Shown one piece after another: positions 1 through 8,341 of a stretch of 64,000 bases of DNA. Position 1 is the stretch's first letter; the number at the start of each line of letters is the position of its first letter. The notes beneath the pieces were generated by a model, which saw only the letters and a program-made list of their open reading frames with translations, did no database searches and was not told the origin of the DNA. The translations under genes were made by a program, and so were the position numbers. The DNA comes from Rhodococcus sp. OK302 (GTDB lineage: Bacteria > Actinomycetota > Actinomycetes > Mycobacteriales > Mycobacteriaceae), in NCBI RefSeq assembly GCF_002245895.1, contig NZ_NPJZ01000001.1, positions 620,001 through 684,000 on the forward strand. The letters run 5' to 3'.

Positions 1-653
1 GATTCGCGGTGGCGGGACATGAGATGACGATTGTCGCGGCCGACGGTTACGACGTGGAACCGGCCACAGCCGACACGATCATCGTCGGCATGGCCCAACG
101 CTACGACGTACTCGTAACAGTGAAGTCCGGATCGTGGCCGATCGTGGCCAAGGTCGAGGGCCGCGACGGCTATGCGTCGACGGTCCTGCGTAGCAACGAC
201 GCATCGGCCCTGACGAATCCTGATGTAGGTGGATCGATTCCGGAACTGGGCGGCAAGCTGGTGCTCGAAAGTTCGCTTCGCCCCGCGCAAGCCGTGCGGC
301 TCGAAACGAAATCGCCGGACCGCGACTACCGAATCGAGTTGATCCAAGCCGGTGATCGATACGTCTGGGGCATGGCCGGGGCGGATGCGGGAAAATTGAT
401 CATGAAGCAGGGCGAGCGCGTTCGCATCACGATGAAGAACTCGTCCACAATGTGGCATCCGATGCACACTCACGGCCATACCTTCGCTGTTCCGGACTAC
501 GGCGGACTTCGCCGCGACACCGTCAACGTCCTACCTGGCACCGAACTGGCCATCGAGTTCGATGCCGACAATCCAGGCGAGTGGATGTTCCACTGCCACA
601 ATGCCTATCACTTCGAAGCGGGCATGACCGCAAACCTGCGTTACGTCCGCTGA
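1..653 (+). CDS. Multicopper oxidase, C-terminal part (5' end outside window)
   Basis: The open frame runs in from the left edge, so the N-terminal cupredoxin domains and signal peptide are missing. The last domain keeps the copper ligands: an HPMHTHGHTF block near residues 151-160 of the visible part and an HCHNAYHFEAGM block near the end. This is the H-P-x-H-x-H-G-H and H-C-H-x3-H-x4-M pattern of type 1/2/3 copper centres in laccase/CueO-like oxidases. The gene is followed 27 bp later by two cupredoxin lipoproteins, which suggests an extracytoplasmic copper-handling or copper-redox operon. The substrate cannot be told from this fragment. Confidence 0.9.
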   Translation, partial: FAVAGHEMTIVAADGYDVEPATADTIIVGMAQRYDVLVTVKSGSWPIVAKVEGRDGYASTVLRSNDASALTNPDVGGSIPELGGKLVLESSLRPAQAVRLETKSPDRDYRIELIQAGDRYVWGMAGADAGKLIMKQGERVRITMKNSSTMWHPMHTHGHTFAVPDYGGLRRDTVNVLPGTELAIEFDADNPGEWMFHCHNAYHFEAGMTANLRYVR

Positions 654-667
654 CAAGAACCGATTTC

Positions 668-680
668 GAGAGGACCTCTC
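668..680 (+). promoter_or_regulatory. Palindromic ribosome binding site abutting a start codon
   Basis: GAGAGG-A-CCTCTC is a perfect 13-bp palindrome that ends at the base before the ATG at 681 and contains the only Shine-Dalgarno-like sequence for that gene. A short hairpin (GAGA/TCTC) could mask the RBS. Its role is inferred. Confidence 0.35.
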
Positions 681-1025
681 ATGAAAAAACTCGTTCCCAC
701 TTTCCTCGCCGTCTGCGCCGCAGTGAGCCTCACCGCCTGCAGCAGCGAAAGCACTGCGTCCGCCGAACCCGCCGTTGTGATCGAGGTGAAGAACATGGCC
801 TACACGCCGGCGTCGGTCACCATCCAGAAGGGCCAAACGGTCGAGTGGAAATTTGACGACGGTGGGCTTCCCCACGACGTGGTCGGTAACGGCGCATTGG
901 AAGGAAAGCTGAAGAGCGAGTTGCTCACCGAGGGAACCTTCTCGTACACGTTCGACGACGCCGGGACCTTCACCTACCACTGCACGCCCCATCCGATGAT
1001 GGTCGGCACCGTGATCGTTCAGTAA
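681..1025 (+). CDS. Cupredoxin-domain lipoprotein (plastocyanin-like)
   Basis: The 114-residue protein starts with a lipoprotein signal whose lipobox is LTAC (Cys about residue 20), so it should be anchored to the outer face of the membrane. The mature part is one cupredoxin fold with type 1 copper ligands: His in LPHDVV and Cys/His/Met in YHCTPHPMM near the C-terminus. Such proteins carry electrons or bind copper. It lies between the multicopper oxidase and a second cupredoxin, with which its stop codon shares one base, so the three are probably co-transcribed. It is a likely redox partner or copper donor of the oxidase. Confidence 0.87.
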   Translation: MKKLVPTFLAVCAAVSLTACSSESTASAEPAVVIEVKNMAYTPASVTIQKGQTVEWKFDDGGLPHDVVGNGALEGKLKSELLTEGTFSYTFDDAGTFTYHCTPHPMMVGTVIVQ

Positions 1026-1348
1026 TGAGGAGGTGGATCGCCGTTCTCGGCACTATTGCCGCGGCAGCATGTATTCCTGCTTGTGGCACAGAAGATCCCG
1101 CCCCCGACGTCGTGGTCGAGATCAGTAATGTTCAGTTCAGCCCGATGGATGTCACGACCTCGCGTGGCGGCACGGTCGAGTGGCGCTTCGACGACGGCGG
1201 GCTCCTCCATCATGTGGAATCACCGGGACTGTTCGACAGCGGCATCACCGGCGACGGCACCTACCGGCACACGTTCACCGACCCGGGTGTCTACGAGTAC
1301 ACGTGCTCCGTGCATCCCTACATGACCGGAATCATCACAGTCCTGTGA
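1025..1348 (+). CDS. Second cupredoxin-domain lipoprotein
   Basis: This 107-residue paralogue of the preceding gene has a signal peptide with lipobox IPAC. One type 1 copper site is visible: His in LLHHVE and the Cys-His-Met set in YTCSVHPYM. The phrase VEW(K/R)FDDGG is shared with the upstream protein, which points to tandem gene duplication followed by divergence. The ATG overlaps the upstream TAA by one base, so translation is probably coupled. Role inferred as periplasmic-side copper binding or electron transfer with the adjacent oxidase. Confidence 0.85.
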   Translation: MRRWIAVLGTIAAAACIPACGTEDPAPDVVVEISNVQFSPMDVTTSRGGTVEWRFDDGGLLHHVESPGLFDSGITGDGTYRHTFTDPGVYEYTCSVHPYMTGIITVL

Positions 1349-1385
1349 TCACTTTTCATGAACTACATACCTTTTGGAGGTTCTG

Positions 1386-2222
1386 ATGACTACCGTTCTC
1401 TCACACGGCCCACTCGAGACGGATGTCCCCGACATCCGCCCGACCCTTCAAGGCTCGGTTGGTACCGCCACCCGGGTGACACTGATTGCCGCGGGTGCCG
1501 CAGCCGGCGCCGGCATCGCAATCCTGTCAGGCCCTTCGAACATCACCGCTTTGACGATAGCAGTCGTCGGGGCAGGATTGGTGACGTCACTGGCAGCCAA
1601 TTGGTCGACCTGCGGCATGTCGGTTGCCGGCGTGGTGGCTGCACCGAAACAGCCTGACCGCAAGGGCTCTTCGACTCCCATCCGCCGTCTCGGTTGGCAC
1701 GCACTGGGTTCCGTCACAACAGGAGCCGTGACCGGAGCACTGATCGGCGGTCTGGGCGCAGCTGTCTCCGGCTACATTCCGATCGGCTGGGCTTTGGCAG
1801 CGTGGGCCGCCCTGGCGCTGGCATACGGACTGCACGAGTTGGGCGTCCTCAATTTGCCGACTCCGATGCGGCGCCAACAGCTTCCGCGCCATCTGCGTCG
1901 AACCATGGCACCGTGGAAGGTTTCACTGATTTTCGGCGCAATCATCGGGCCGGGATTTCTGATCTTCATCCGATCCAGCGCGTACTACCTGCTGGCGCTC
2001 GGCGTCATCGCCTCGGGTTCACCGGCCCTCGGTGCCGCCCTCTTCACCGTCGTCTCGCTCGGCCGGTGCATGCCCAGCCTCGCCGCAATCGTGCACACCC
2101 GACGTGGTGGCTCGATGCCCGGCTTCCTCTCGATCATGTGCGTCGTTGACCGTCGGGTCCAGAGTGTTACCGGCGCTTCACTGATCGCATTGGGGGCCTT
2201 CGCCGCTGCGTCCTTGATCTGA
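1386..2222 (+). CDS. Polytopic membrane protein of unknown function in the copper operon
   Basis: The start is ATG 1386, with GGAGG at 1376-1380; an in-frame TTG at 1374 would sit on the RBS and is not used. The 278 residues contain about six hydrophobic segments rich in Gly and Ala (roughly residues 28-50, 54-80, 107-128, 130-148, 180-215, 255-278) separated by basic loops, and two lone cysteines. I do not recognise a family with certainty; the size and topology are like small CcdA/MauF-type transporters, but no catalytic motif confirms that. Same strand, 37 bp after the second cupredoxin, and followed by a strong hairpin, so it is probably the last gene of the copper operon. Confidence 0.75.
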   Translation: MTTVLSHGPLETDVPDIRPTLQGSVGTATRVTLIAAGAAAGAGIAILSGPSNITALTIAVVGAGLVTSLAANWSTCGMSVAGVVAAPKQPDRKGSSTPIRRLGWHALGSVTTGAVTGALIGGLGAAVSGYIPIGWALAAWAALALAYGLHELGVLNLPTPMRRQQLPRHLRRTMAPWKVSLIFGAIIGPGFLIFIRSSAYYLLALGVIASGSPALGAALFTVVSLGRCMPSLAAIVHTRRGGSMPGFLSIMCVVDRRVQSVTGASLIALGAFAAASLI

Positions 2223-2233
2223 AGTTCTACCGA

Positions 2234-2276
2234 ATACGTATGGCCGGTGAGCATCTCGCGCACCGGCCATACGTAT
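2234..2276. terminator. Bidirectional hairpin terminator between convergent genes
   Basis: A perfect 16-bp inverted repeat (ATACGTATGGCCGGTG and its complement) flanks an 11-base loop. It sits between the stop at 2222 on the plus strand and the stop at 2300 on the minus strand, so it can serve both transcripts. No long T run follows. Confidence 0.75.
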
Positions 2277-2299
2277 GCCCACCTCCGGACCATGCTGTG

Positions 2300-2941
2300 T
2301 CACTGCACGTTCAATGCCATCTGCACAGAATCTTCCCGAGGAGTGGTGACCTTGGCATCGCGGCCCCACAACATATCCAGTGCCGCTTTGGGTTTGGCCA
2401 AAATCCATTCCCGAGCAGCATTCTTGACCAGAGTCGGCGTCGAGCAGCCGCAATCACTGTTCACACCGTGCGCATCGATCCCGGCATCACGGCACAACGC
2501 CACGGCCCGAGGCACGTGGTATCCCTGGGTGACAATCAGCGCATCAGTAATGCCATACGTATGTATTGCTCGGAAACAGGTGTCGTAAGTGTCGAGTCCG
2601 TAGGGATCCCCGACAATCCGACGCTCATCGATACCCTGCTCCACCAGGTAGTTCGTCATTGCAGCGATCTCGTCACCCGAAGCGCCATTCGCGTCGCCCG
2701 ACACCAGTACCGCACGCGCCTTCCCGTCCTCGACCAGCTGAACAGCAGCGTCGAGGCGACCTCTCAGGAAGGCCATCGGCTTCCCGTCCTTGATTTGTGC
2801 GCCCAGAACGATCACCACCGGAGCTTCCGGCGCGTCCGCCACGTCGGAGGTATGCCCAGCCGACGCGACAGAAATCCAGACGATGGTGCCCACGTAGAAA
2901 ACGAGGCCCAGGACGACGAGACCCACAATCCATCGCTTCAC
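2300..2941 (-). CDS. SanA/YdcF-like DUF218 membrane-anchored protein
   Basis: 213 residues with one N-terminal membrane helix (about residues 5-27) and a DUF218 domain on the outer side. Visible family blocks are VVIVLGAQIKDGKP, the acidic GDEIAAM region, DTYDTCFRA and LIVTQGYHVPRA. ElyC/SanA/YdcF proteins are linked to cell-envelope integrity and to vancomycin exclusion in enterobacteria; the reaction is not known. The start is GTG, whose first base is the last base of the upstream lipase stop codon, so the two genes are translationally coupled. The substrate is unknown here. Confidence 0.8.
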   Translation of the reverse strand: MKRWIVGLVVLGLVFYVGTIVWISVASAGHTSDVADAPEAPVVIVLGAQIKDGKPMAFLRGRLDAAVQLVEDGKARAVLVSGDANGASGDEIAAMTNYLVEQGIDERRIVGDPYGLDTYDTCFRAIHTYGITDALIVTQGYHVPRAVALCRDAGIDAHGVNSDCGCSTPTLVKNAAREWILAKPKAALDMLWGRDAKVTTPREDSVQMALNVQ

Positions 2942-4104
2942 TAGCGGAACAGATTCGCCACAAACGGGATCGTGTCAGCCTGCGACTCGACAAACGCACC
3001 GCTGTGATCGGTGTTGTAGGTCTTGAATGTCACCGGCTCACGATTGGCGACCAGCGCCGCGACCAACGAAATCGCTGACGGTGCCGGTACATCCACGTCA
3101 AGTAGCCCTTGGCCAATGAAGATCGGACGGTCGTAACCGCTCGTCGGGACACCCATGTAGTCGTTGAGCAACCCGTAGAAATTCGGGATCTGATTCAGCG
3201 GCCTCGACAAGAGATCTCCGAGCACCAACTTCTTCGACGCGTCTTCCAGGTCTCCGGCACAGAGCTTTTCGGCCAGGTCCACGTTTTCCCGTCCCAGCGG
3301 AGTGAGGTACGAGTTCAGGTCGATTTCGGGATGCGCCTCCCGGAAACCGGCCAAGATGTAGAGCGCATACGACGTCAGGCCACCGCCGAGTGCAATGGGA
3401 GGAAATCCTGGTCCGGCCGGCTGGAAAGCCAGTTCGATGTTGGCAGGCACACCCGTTCCGACGCCGCCCCGGTAATCGAGCGAATCACCGCCGTATTCGG
3501 TGGCGTAACGCGCTGTCGTGATGGCTGCTCCGCCGCCTTGCGACTGCCCGACTACCGCCCAACGATTCGAGATCGACGAATCGATGGCGCGAGCGGCCTT
3601 CACGGAATCAACGACGCTGTGCGCCTCCACTTTTCCGTCCAGGTACGGCATGAGGCCAGGAGTTCCCAACCCCACATAGTCTGTCGCGACAATTGCGTAG
3701 CCTTCATCAAGCCAACGACCGAGGTAGGGGTAGTCACGGTCGGGTAGGCCGGGGCCGACAAGCGAAGGCGCACACGAGTCGTCGAGACCGGTGGTTCCAT
3801 GTGCCCACGCGACGACGGGCCAGCCGCCTTCCGGAGCGGGGCCGGCGGGAACGTAGTAGGCGCCGCTGCTGAGCGCGGGCTGGCCATTCGAGCCTATGGT
3901 CCAGTACGTGAATCGCTTCGCGTCGGCGGTTCCGGGAATCCAGAGGTCCTTGGGCAGCGGTTCACTCGAGACCACAGTTCCGGTGCCCTGTGAAGCGCTG
4001 GGAGCTTGCGCGAAGGCAACGGGCGCGGCGACGACGGAACCAATCGTGGCAGCGCACAACGCCGTGACGGATAAACGAACTAGCGACCTCGACTGGAACT
4101 TCAC
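2941..4104 (-). CDS. Secreted alpha/beta-hydrolase lipase
   Basis: I place the start at GTG 4104, preceded by a GGAG at about 4115-4118 and giving a compact Sec signal peptide (MKFQSRSLVRLSV..., cleavage after AFAQ). An upstream ATG at 4125 would add seven residues. The mature protein of about 355 residues carries the nucleophile elbow GQSQGGGA, an oxyanion region VVAWAHGTTGLDD, an Asp in QGLLDVDVP and a His in YNTDHSGAF near the C-terminus: a full Ser-Asp-His triad of the secretory (LIP-type) lipases found in mycolic-acid bacteria and fungi. It should be exported and hydrolyse esters. It precedes the SanA-like gene in a two-gene operon. Confidence 0.87.
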   Translation of the reverse strand: MKFQSRSLVRLSVTALCAATIGSVVAAPVAFAQAPSASQGTGTVVSSEPLPKDLWIPGTADAKRFTYWTIGSNGQPALSSGAYYVPAGPAPEGGWPVVAWAHGTTGLDDSCAPSLVGPGLPDRDYPYLGRWLDEGYAIVATDYVGLGTPGLMPYLDGKVEAHSVVDSVKAARAIDSSISNRWAVVGQSQGGGAAITTARYATEYGGDSLDYRGGVGTGVPANIELAFQPAGPGFPPIALGGGLTSYALYILAGFREAHPEIDLNSYLTPLGRENVDLAEKLCAGDLEDASKKLVLGDLLSRPLNQIPNFYGLLNDYMGVPTSGYDRPIFIGQGLLDVDVPAPSAISLVAALVANREPVTFKTYNTDHSGAFVESQADTIPFVANLFR

Positions 4105-4154
4105 GTGAAGACAACTCCGATTCATTCGACGCGCTACTTACGCGTCATCAAAGC

Positions 4155-5564
4155 TCATCGTAAAACGTGGTGCCGATCCGCGCGGCTGATTGTCAGCGCA
4201 CCAACAACGACGCCGACCACCACGCCGATCAGTGTGTCGACCACACGCGCCACTGCCGAGTCCGTTGTAATGGGCGCATTGAGCCCGATGAGTACCAAGG
4301 CCATGGGCGTCACAGCCATGGATGTCAGGGCATAGTTCTTGATCACCGACAGTTCCGCCGCTACCTGGAAGATCACCACCGCGACAACTGCTTGCCAGTA
4401 ACCCAGAGTCATCGCGATCAGAACGGCGGCAATGACTGCTCCCGCGACATTTCCGAGAAGACGCTGAATTCCGCGCTGGACAGTCTGCTTGTAGTTGAGC
4501 CCCTGCATCGCGGCAACCGCACCCATCGACGCCCATGTCGGATGTTCGAGGCCGGCGCCGGCGGCCAGCCACCCCGCAAACAGAGACGCCAGAACGATAC
4601 GACCTGCGTTGGTCCGAACCTCACGCGAATACATTCGCGCCAGCCCCGCGACAAAGTAGCCATCGGGCGCTGGAATTTCCGAGGCTGGTTCCAGTGCGTG
4701 CTCGATCATGCTGGACCGCTTGAGCTTGCGAAGCTCCTTCTCGTGCAGAGCAATATCGTGAATCAGCGTCGGATCGCCGTGCTCATGCCACGCCGCGACC
4801 GCCGCGTCTGCTTCGTCGAGCACCGCCACCAATTCACGGCCGTGATCGACGGCCGATTTGATCCGACCGCTCGACGCGGTGATCGAGCGCGCACGAGCAA
4901 TGGACGCTTGCGCAGCCACAACTCCAGGCTCACCGGTCTGCTCTAATCGCCCAACTGCCGCTACCGCTCGGGCAACAGCCAGCCGCGCCGGACCCATCGG
5001 CAATACGAGCGCGGGGAACATCGCCGCCATCCAGCCCACCAGGATGCCGAGGGAAGCTGCAAGGATCAATTGCATCAAACCTGAAGCGGTAGAGGTAAAT
5101 CCGGCAGCGCCCGCCGCAGCAAAGACCAGGATCACCGGCCCCGGGCCTGTTATCTCGAAGCCTGACATGAAGCAGTACGCGGCACCTGCCAGCAGCGATA
5201 GAACACCAATTTGTATCCACACCGAAACGCCGACCAGTCCCAGTACGCCGCCCACAGCAACGGACGCAACGAGCGCAATTCCTACCATCGCGAGCTTGCC
5301 GGCCAATCTCGGATACGGCTCATACCGGCCGAAGGCCGCACACACGGCCCCTAACGCAGCAAAACCCGCCAACTCCTGATAGCCGAGCAGTCCACCCACA
5401 ATCAAGACGACGGCTGCGGCTAGCCCTACCCGGATAGCCGGCGCGATGGTCGCATCAGCAGGCCCGATCCGAAATGCTGCCCGCCAGGTCGATCCGGACA
5501 CCGAGTGAGCCAACGCGTCACTCGAATGTTCGAAGCGACTGGTGGCTGTTTCGGTAGATGTCAT
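4155..5564 (-). CDS. FUSC-family inner membrane transporter (aromatic acid/antibiotic exporter type)
   Basis: About 469 residues from ATG 5564; ATG 5579 is also possible but would sit directly against the operator. Two hydrophobic six-helix halves (about residues 30-190 and 330-450) surround a cytoplasmic stretch of about 120 residues with DEADAAVAAWHEHGD. This is the FUSC/ArAE architecture of fusaric-acid and aromatic-acid efflux proteins. The C-terminal half contains HPTWASMGAVAAMQGLN, typical of the family. It is divergent from a MarR regulator with a 29-bp palindrome between them, so it is probably derepressed by an aromatic ligand. The actual substrate is unknown. Confidence 0.82.
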   Translation of the reverse strand: MTSTETATSRFEHSSDALAHSVSGSTWRAAFRIGPADATIAPAIRVGLAAAVVLIVGGLLGYQELAGFAALGAVCAAFGRYEPYPRLAGKLAMVGIALVASVAVGGVLGLVGVSVWIQIGVLSLLAGAAYCFMSGFEITGPGPVILVFAAAGAAGFTSTASGLMQLILAASLGILVGWMAAMFPALVLPMGPARLAVARAVAAVGRLEQTGEPGVVAAQASIARARSITASSGRIKSAVDHGRELVAVLDEADAAVAAWHEHGDPTLIHDIALHEKELRKLKRSSMIEHALEPASEIPAPDGYFVAGLARMYSREVRTNAGRIVLASLFAGWLAAGAGLEHPTWASMGAVAAMQGLNYKQTVQRGIQRLLGNVAGAVIAAVLIAMTLGYWQAVVAVVIFQVAAELSVIKNYALTSMAVTPMALVLIGLNAPITTDSAVARVVDTLIGVVVGVVVGALTISRADRHHVLR

Positions 5565-5580
5565 TGACCCAGCATACATT

Positions 5581-5609
5581 TATTTCACTAGTAAATTACT
5601 TGTGAAATA
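5581..5609. promoter_or_regulatory. 29-bp palindromic operator between FUSC exporter and marR-type gene
   Basis: The arms TATTTCAC-T-AGTAA and TTACT-T-GTGAAATA are mirror images about position 5595, with a single mismatched pair (5589/5601). The element lies in the divergent promoter region, next to a possible -10 TACTAT (5608-5613) for the rightward gene. Length and symmetry fit a MarR dimer site, or two overlapping ones. Function is inferred from position. Confidence 0.75.
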
Positions 5610-5629
5610 CTATGAATTGAGTCGCTAAG

Positions 5630-6154
5630 ATGTACCTCATGGCGCAGGCGAGCAGTTCCGAAGACGACTTCATCGACAAAGTCCGTCGCGAATGGAAGCG
5701 CGTTTACCCCGAATACGACTCCTCTCCCATCGAGGTCATGGGCCGGATCAATCGCATCAGTTCGCAGTCGCTCCATCAACTGGACAGAGCACTTGCGCCC
5801 ACCGGCGTCTCGCGCGCCGAATTCGACGTCATGAGTGCATTGGCCCGTAGTGATCGACCATTGCGAACCAGCGAAGTCACCTCAGTGACTATGTTCAGCG
5901 GAGCCGCCACCACCAAACATGCCGACCGACTGGCCAAGTTGGGACTGGTAGAGCGGAAACGCTTCGAACGCGACGGACGCGTGGTTCTCCTTCAACTCAC
6001 CGACGCCGGACGCGCTTTGGTGGAAGCAGAATTTCCCCGTCGAGTCGCACGTGATCGGCAACTGCTGTCCGGACTCGACGTCGACGAGCAAGCGCAACTC
6101 ACGGCACTGCTGAAGCGGATCTCGATCAACATCGACGCCGGAATCTGGGACTGA
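5630..6154 (+). CDS. MarR-family transcriptional regulator
   Basis: 174 residues; ATG 5630 and the in-frame ATG 5639 are both credible because neither has a clear Shine-Dalgarno. The winged helix covers about residues 50-130 (LAPTGVSRAEFDVMSAL, the recognition region SGAATTKHADRLAKLGLVERK, wing RDGRVVLLQLTDAGRAL). A helical tail for dimerisation follows (LSGLDVDEQAQLTALLKRISINI). It is divergent from the FUSC exporter across the 29-bp palindrome, so it most likely represses both promoters and responds to a small phenolic or other exported compound. The 3' end runs into a small tandem duplication. Confidence 0.87.
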   Translation: MYLMAQASSSEDDFIDKVRREWKRVYPEYDSSPIEVMGRINRISSQSLHQLDRALAPTGVSRAEFDVMSALARSDRPLRTSEVTSVTMFSGAATTKHADRLAKLGLVERKRFERDGRVVLLQLTDAGRALVEAEFPRRVARDRQLLSGLDVDEQAQLTALLKRISINIDAGIWD

Positions 6155-6193
6155 CCGAGACTCTGGGACTGACGTCGGGCTCTGGGATTGACA
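6145..6193. repeat. Three imperfect 18-bp tandem copies at the end of the marR-type gene
   Basis: TCTGGGACTGAC occurs at 6145-6156 and 6163-6174, and TCTGGGATTGAC at 6182-6193, with 18-19 bp periodicity. The first copy encodes the last residues and stop (Trp-Asp-stop). It looks like slippage duplication of the gene end. No function can be assigned. Confidence 0.7.
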
Positions 6194-6198
6194 TCGCG

Positions 6199-6654
6199 TC
6201 AACGCCCGGGCGGAAATCCACCTGTCGCAATCGGACCCCATGAATCGACGGTGACGCGGATCAGGCTCTTGCCCTGCTTGCGCATCGCCTCGCGGTACTC
6301 GTCCCAGTCGGGGTGGTCGCCGGCGATGGAACGGTAGTAGTCGACCAAGGGTTCCACCGATTCCGGTAGGTCGATCATCTCGGCCGTTCCGTTCACCTGC
6401 ACATACGGTCCATTCCATTCATCAGAGTGGATACACAGCGAAACAGCGGGCGTACGACGCACATTCACCGCTTTGGCCCGCTCCGGGTAGGTGGAGATGA
6501 CGATGCGGCCTTCGCCGTCGACGCCACACGTGACCGGCGATATCTGAAGTTCACCCGACTTCTTGATCGTCACCAACGTGGCACGATGCCGCGGCCGAAT
6601 GAACGCGAGAAGTTCAGAAAGCGAAACCCGATCTGCACTGGCAATTTTCGACAT
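6199..6654 (-). CDS. PPOX-class flavin/F420-dependent oxidoreductase
   Basis: 151 residues with the split beta-barrel fold of the pyridoxamine-phosphate-oxidase-like superfamily: RHRATLVTIKKSGELQISPVTC, the cofactor-phosphate loop VISTYPERAKAVNVRR and the conserved pair ...GPYVQVNGTAEM. In actinobacteria this branch (TIGR03618-like) contains F420-dependent reductases such as biliverdin reductase. The WGPIATGGFPPGR tail is also typical. The substrate is unknown. It is convergent with the MarR gene. Confidence 0.8.
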   Translation of the reverse strand: MSKIASADRVSLSELLAFIRPRHRATLVTIKKSGELQISPVTCGVDGEGRIVISTYPERAKAVNVRRTPAVSLCIHSDEWNGPYVQVNGTAEMIDLPESVEPLVDYYRSIAGDHPDWDEYREAMRKQGKSLIRVTVDSWGPIATGGFPPGR

Positions 6655-6698
6655 ACTCCCAGACTAGGTCTGAATTCAACACCGATACAGGTGTGCGC

Positions 6699-7208
6699 TC
6701 AGGGCATCTCGATCGTCTGCGCCCGGGCGATCTCGCCGATCGCCGTGGCGATGTACGTTGCCTGCGGTTTCTTGGTGCCCGCAGACAAACTGCCCATCAC
6801 CAGTACCGCTGAACGTAGATAGGCGCCGTGGCCGATCCGGAAAGAATCGTCTTCCAGATCGGAGATGCCGAGCGCTCCGGTATAGACCGCAGCCAAAGCC
6901 TGTACGTCCAGATCGGGAAGCCACGTGATGGTGGCTTTCGCGCACGCAGTCAAGGCATCCTGCACGTCTTCGCTCGAGAGTCCATCTGGATGCGTGTCTT
7001 CGAGCAGTTCGCGCACGATGGCCGCATGAACGGAGCTGACCTGCTCGAATGAAAGATTCTTCAATTCGTCGACAGCCTCGGTGAGCGCACCACTGTTGGC
7101 TGCGCGCACTGCTGCCAACGCATCAGCTGTCGCGTCGGCGATATTGCGGGCAACCTTCGGCCACTCTGTCGGCCAACTCGGTGTCGGCAGACTCTGCTCG
7201 GGGTTCAC
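6699..7208 (-). CDS. Conserved actinobacterial protein of unknown function
   Basis: I choose GTG 7208, which has GGAG at 7217-7220; the open frame continues upstream to 7322 but that part is basic and unlikely to be coding. The 169-residue product is soluble, mostly helical and acidic, with segments LSSEDVQDALTACAKATITW and SFRIGHGAYLRSAVLVMGSL. No motif identifies it. It is the downstream neighbour of the DUF72 gene on the same strand, 71 bp apart, and may share its promoter. Confidence 0.6.
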   Translation of the reverse strand: MNPEQSLPTPSWPTEWPKVARNIADATADALAAVRAANSGALTEAVDELKNLSFEQVSSVHAAIVRELLEDTHPDGLSSEDVQDALTACAKATITWLPDLDVQALAAVYTGALGISDLEDDSFRIGHGAYLRSAVLVMGSLSAGTKKPQATYIATAIGEIARAQTIEMP

Positions 7209-7278
7209 TTTCGGTTCTCCTTCATTCGCGCTCGCGCGAAGTCTGTCAGGCGGTACCGACAACTTTCCACCAAACCAG

Positions 7279-8094
7279 TCACGTGAAGCGATCCAACAGC
7301 GCCATCGCGTTGTGCGGTGCAAAACCTTTCATGTCATTGTCGAAGTAGACGAACACGTCGAGCCCCTCGTCCATCCAGCCCCGGAATCGTTCGGCCCACT
7401 CATCGAGGGCATCGTCGGTGTAACCACTTGCATACAGTTCCTTGTCGCCGTGCATCCGCACATAGACAAAATCGCTGGTCGGCGTAGTGATCTGTGGATA
7501 TCTTCCGGCTGTATCCGCGACGACAAATCCGATATCGTGCTCGCGCATGAGATCCACCGCTTCGGGCACCGCGAAGCTCTCATGTCGAGCCTCCACCGCA
7601 TAGCGGATCGGGAGTTCGATCTCGGTCTGCGCAAACACGCGGTCTTCGGCAAGCTTCTCGTCGTGGCCGGCAGCCAATTCCGCCGCCTCCGTCGTAGTCC
7701 GTGGAAGGAGGTCAAAAAAGTTCGACAACCGTGCGGGTTCGAACTGCAGGGTAGGGGGCAGTTGCCACAAAATCGGGCCGAGTTTCGGACCCAATGCCAA
7801 GGTGCCGGCCGCGAAGAAATTAGCCAGCCCCGTTTCAGCGTCAAGAAGCCGCTTCATATGCGTGATGTACCGGGCACCCTTGAGGGCAAATACAAAACCG
7901 TCCGGAGTTTCACTACGCCACTTCACGTAGCTTTCGGGCTTCTGGAGCGCATAGAAGGTGCCGTTGATCTCAATGGAGCTCAATTGTTCTGCGGCATATG
8001 CTAACTCCCGGCGGTGCGCGAGACCTTTCGGATAGAAGTCCCCGCGCCAAGCCGGGTACATCCATCCCGAGATACCTACCCGGATATACGCCAC
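7279..8094 (-). CDS. DUF72-domain protein
   Basis: 271 residues, typical DUF72 length. The family opening IRVGISGWMYPAWRGDFYP, the SSIEINGTFYALQKPESY block, the FALKGARYITH block and the closing VFVYFDNDMKGFAPHNA are all present. The fold is a TIM barrel related to endonuclease IV-like enzymes; the biochemical activity is unknown. The start ATG gives the canonical N-terminus. It is followed by a small hypothetical gene on the same strand. Confidence 0.9.
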   Translation of the reverse strand: MAYIRVGISGWMYPAWRGDFYPKGLAHRRELAYAAEQLSSIEINGTFYALQKPESYVKWRSETPDGFVFALKGARYITHMKRLLDAETGLANFFAAGTLALGPKLGPILWQLPPTLQFEPARLSNFFDLLPRTTTEAAELAAGHDEKLAEDRVFAQTEIELPIRYAVEARHESFAVPEAVDLMREHDIGFVVADTAGRYPQITTPTSDFVYVRMHGDKELYASGYTDDALDEWAERFRGWMDEGLDVFVYFDNDMKGFAPHNAMALLDRFT

Positions 8095-8103
8095 CGCTTC
8101 AGA

Positions 8104-8295
8104 CTAGACGCCGGATACCCCAGCACTGAGTGCAACGGAGACCGGCACGACGGTCAGACACACCACTGCCGCGACAAAAAGTGCGATCACGAGTCGACGA
8201 TCCCACTTTCCACGGGCGCCACTCGCAGCGAGCATGAAAATCACAAAACCAACACAGACAGACACGATCGTCACGATCACGGGAGTACCAACCAT
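8104..8295 (-). CDS. Small two-helix membrane protein
   Basis: 63 residues from ATG 8295, with a GGGGGA purine tract just upstream; a GTG at 8313 is an alternative start. Two hydrophobic segments (about residues 4-23 and 36-57) are joined by a basic turn, ARGKWDRR. It ends 9 bp upstream of the DUF72 start on the same strand, so it may form an operon with DUF72. No family is recognised. Confidence 0.55.
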   Translation of the reverse strand: MVGTPVIVTIVSVCVGFVIFMLAASGARGKWDRRLVIALFVAAVVCLTVVPVSVALSAGVSGV

Positions 8296-8341
8296 GCGTT
8301 GATTGTCCCCCACCCCATTGTGGGTATGCCCCTCGGAGGTG

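Noticed and set aside
2240..2944. Plus-strand frame of 234 codons over the SanA-like gene
   Set aside because: Antisense to a gene with clear DUF218 motifs and a coupled start; composition is atypical for protein.
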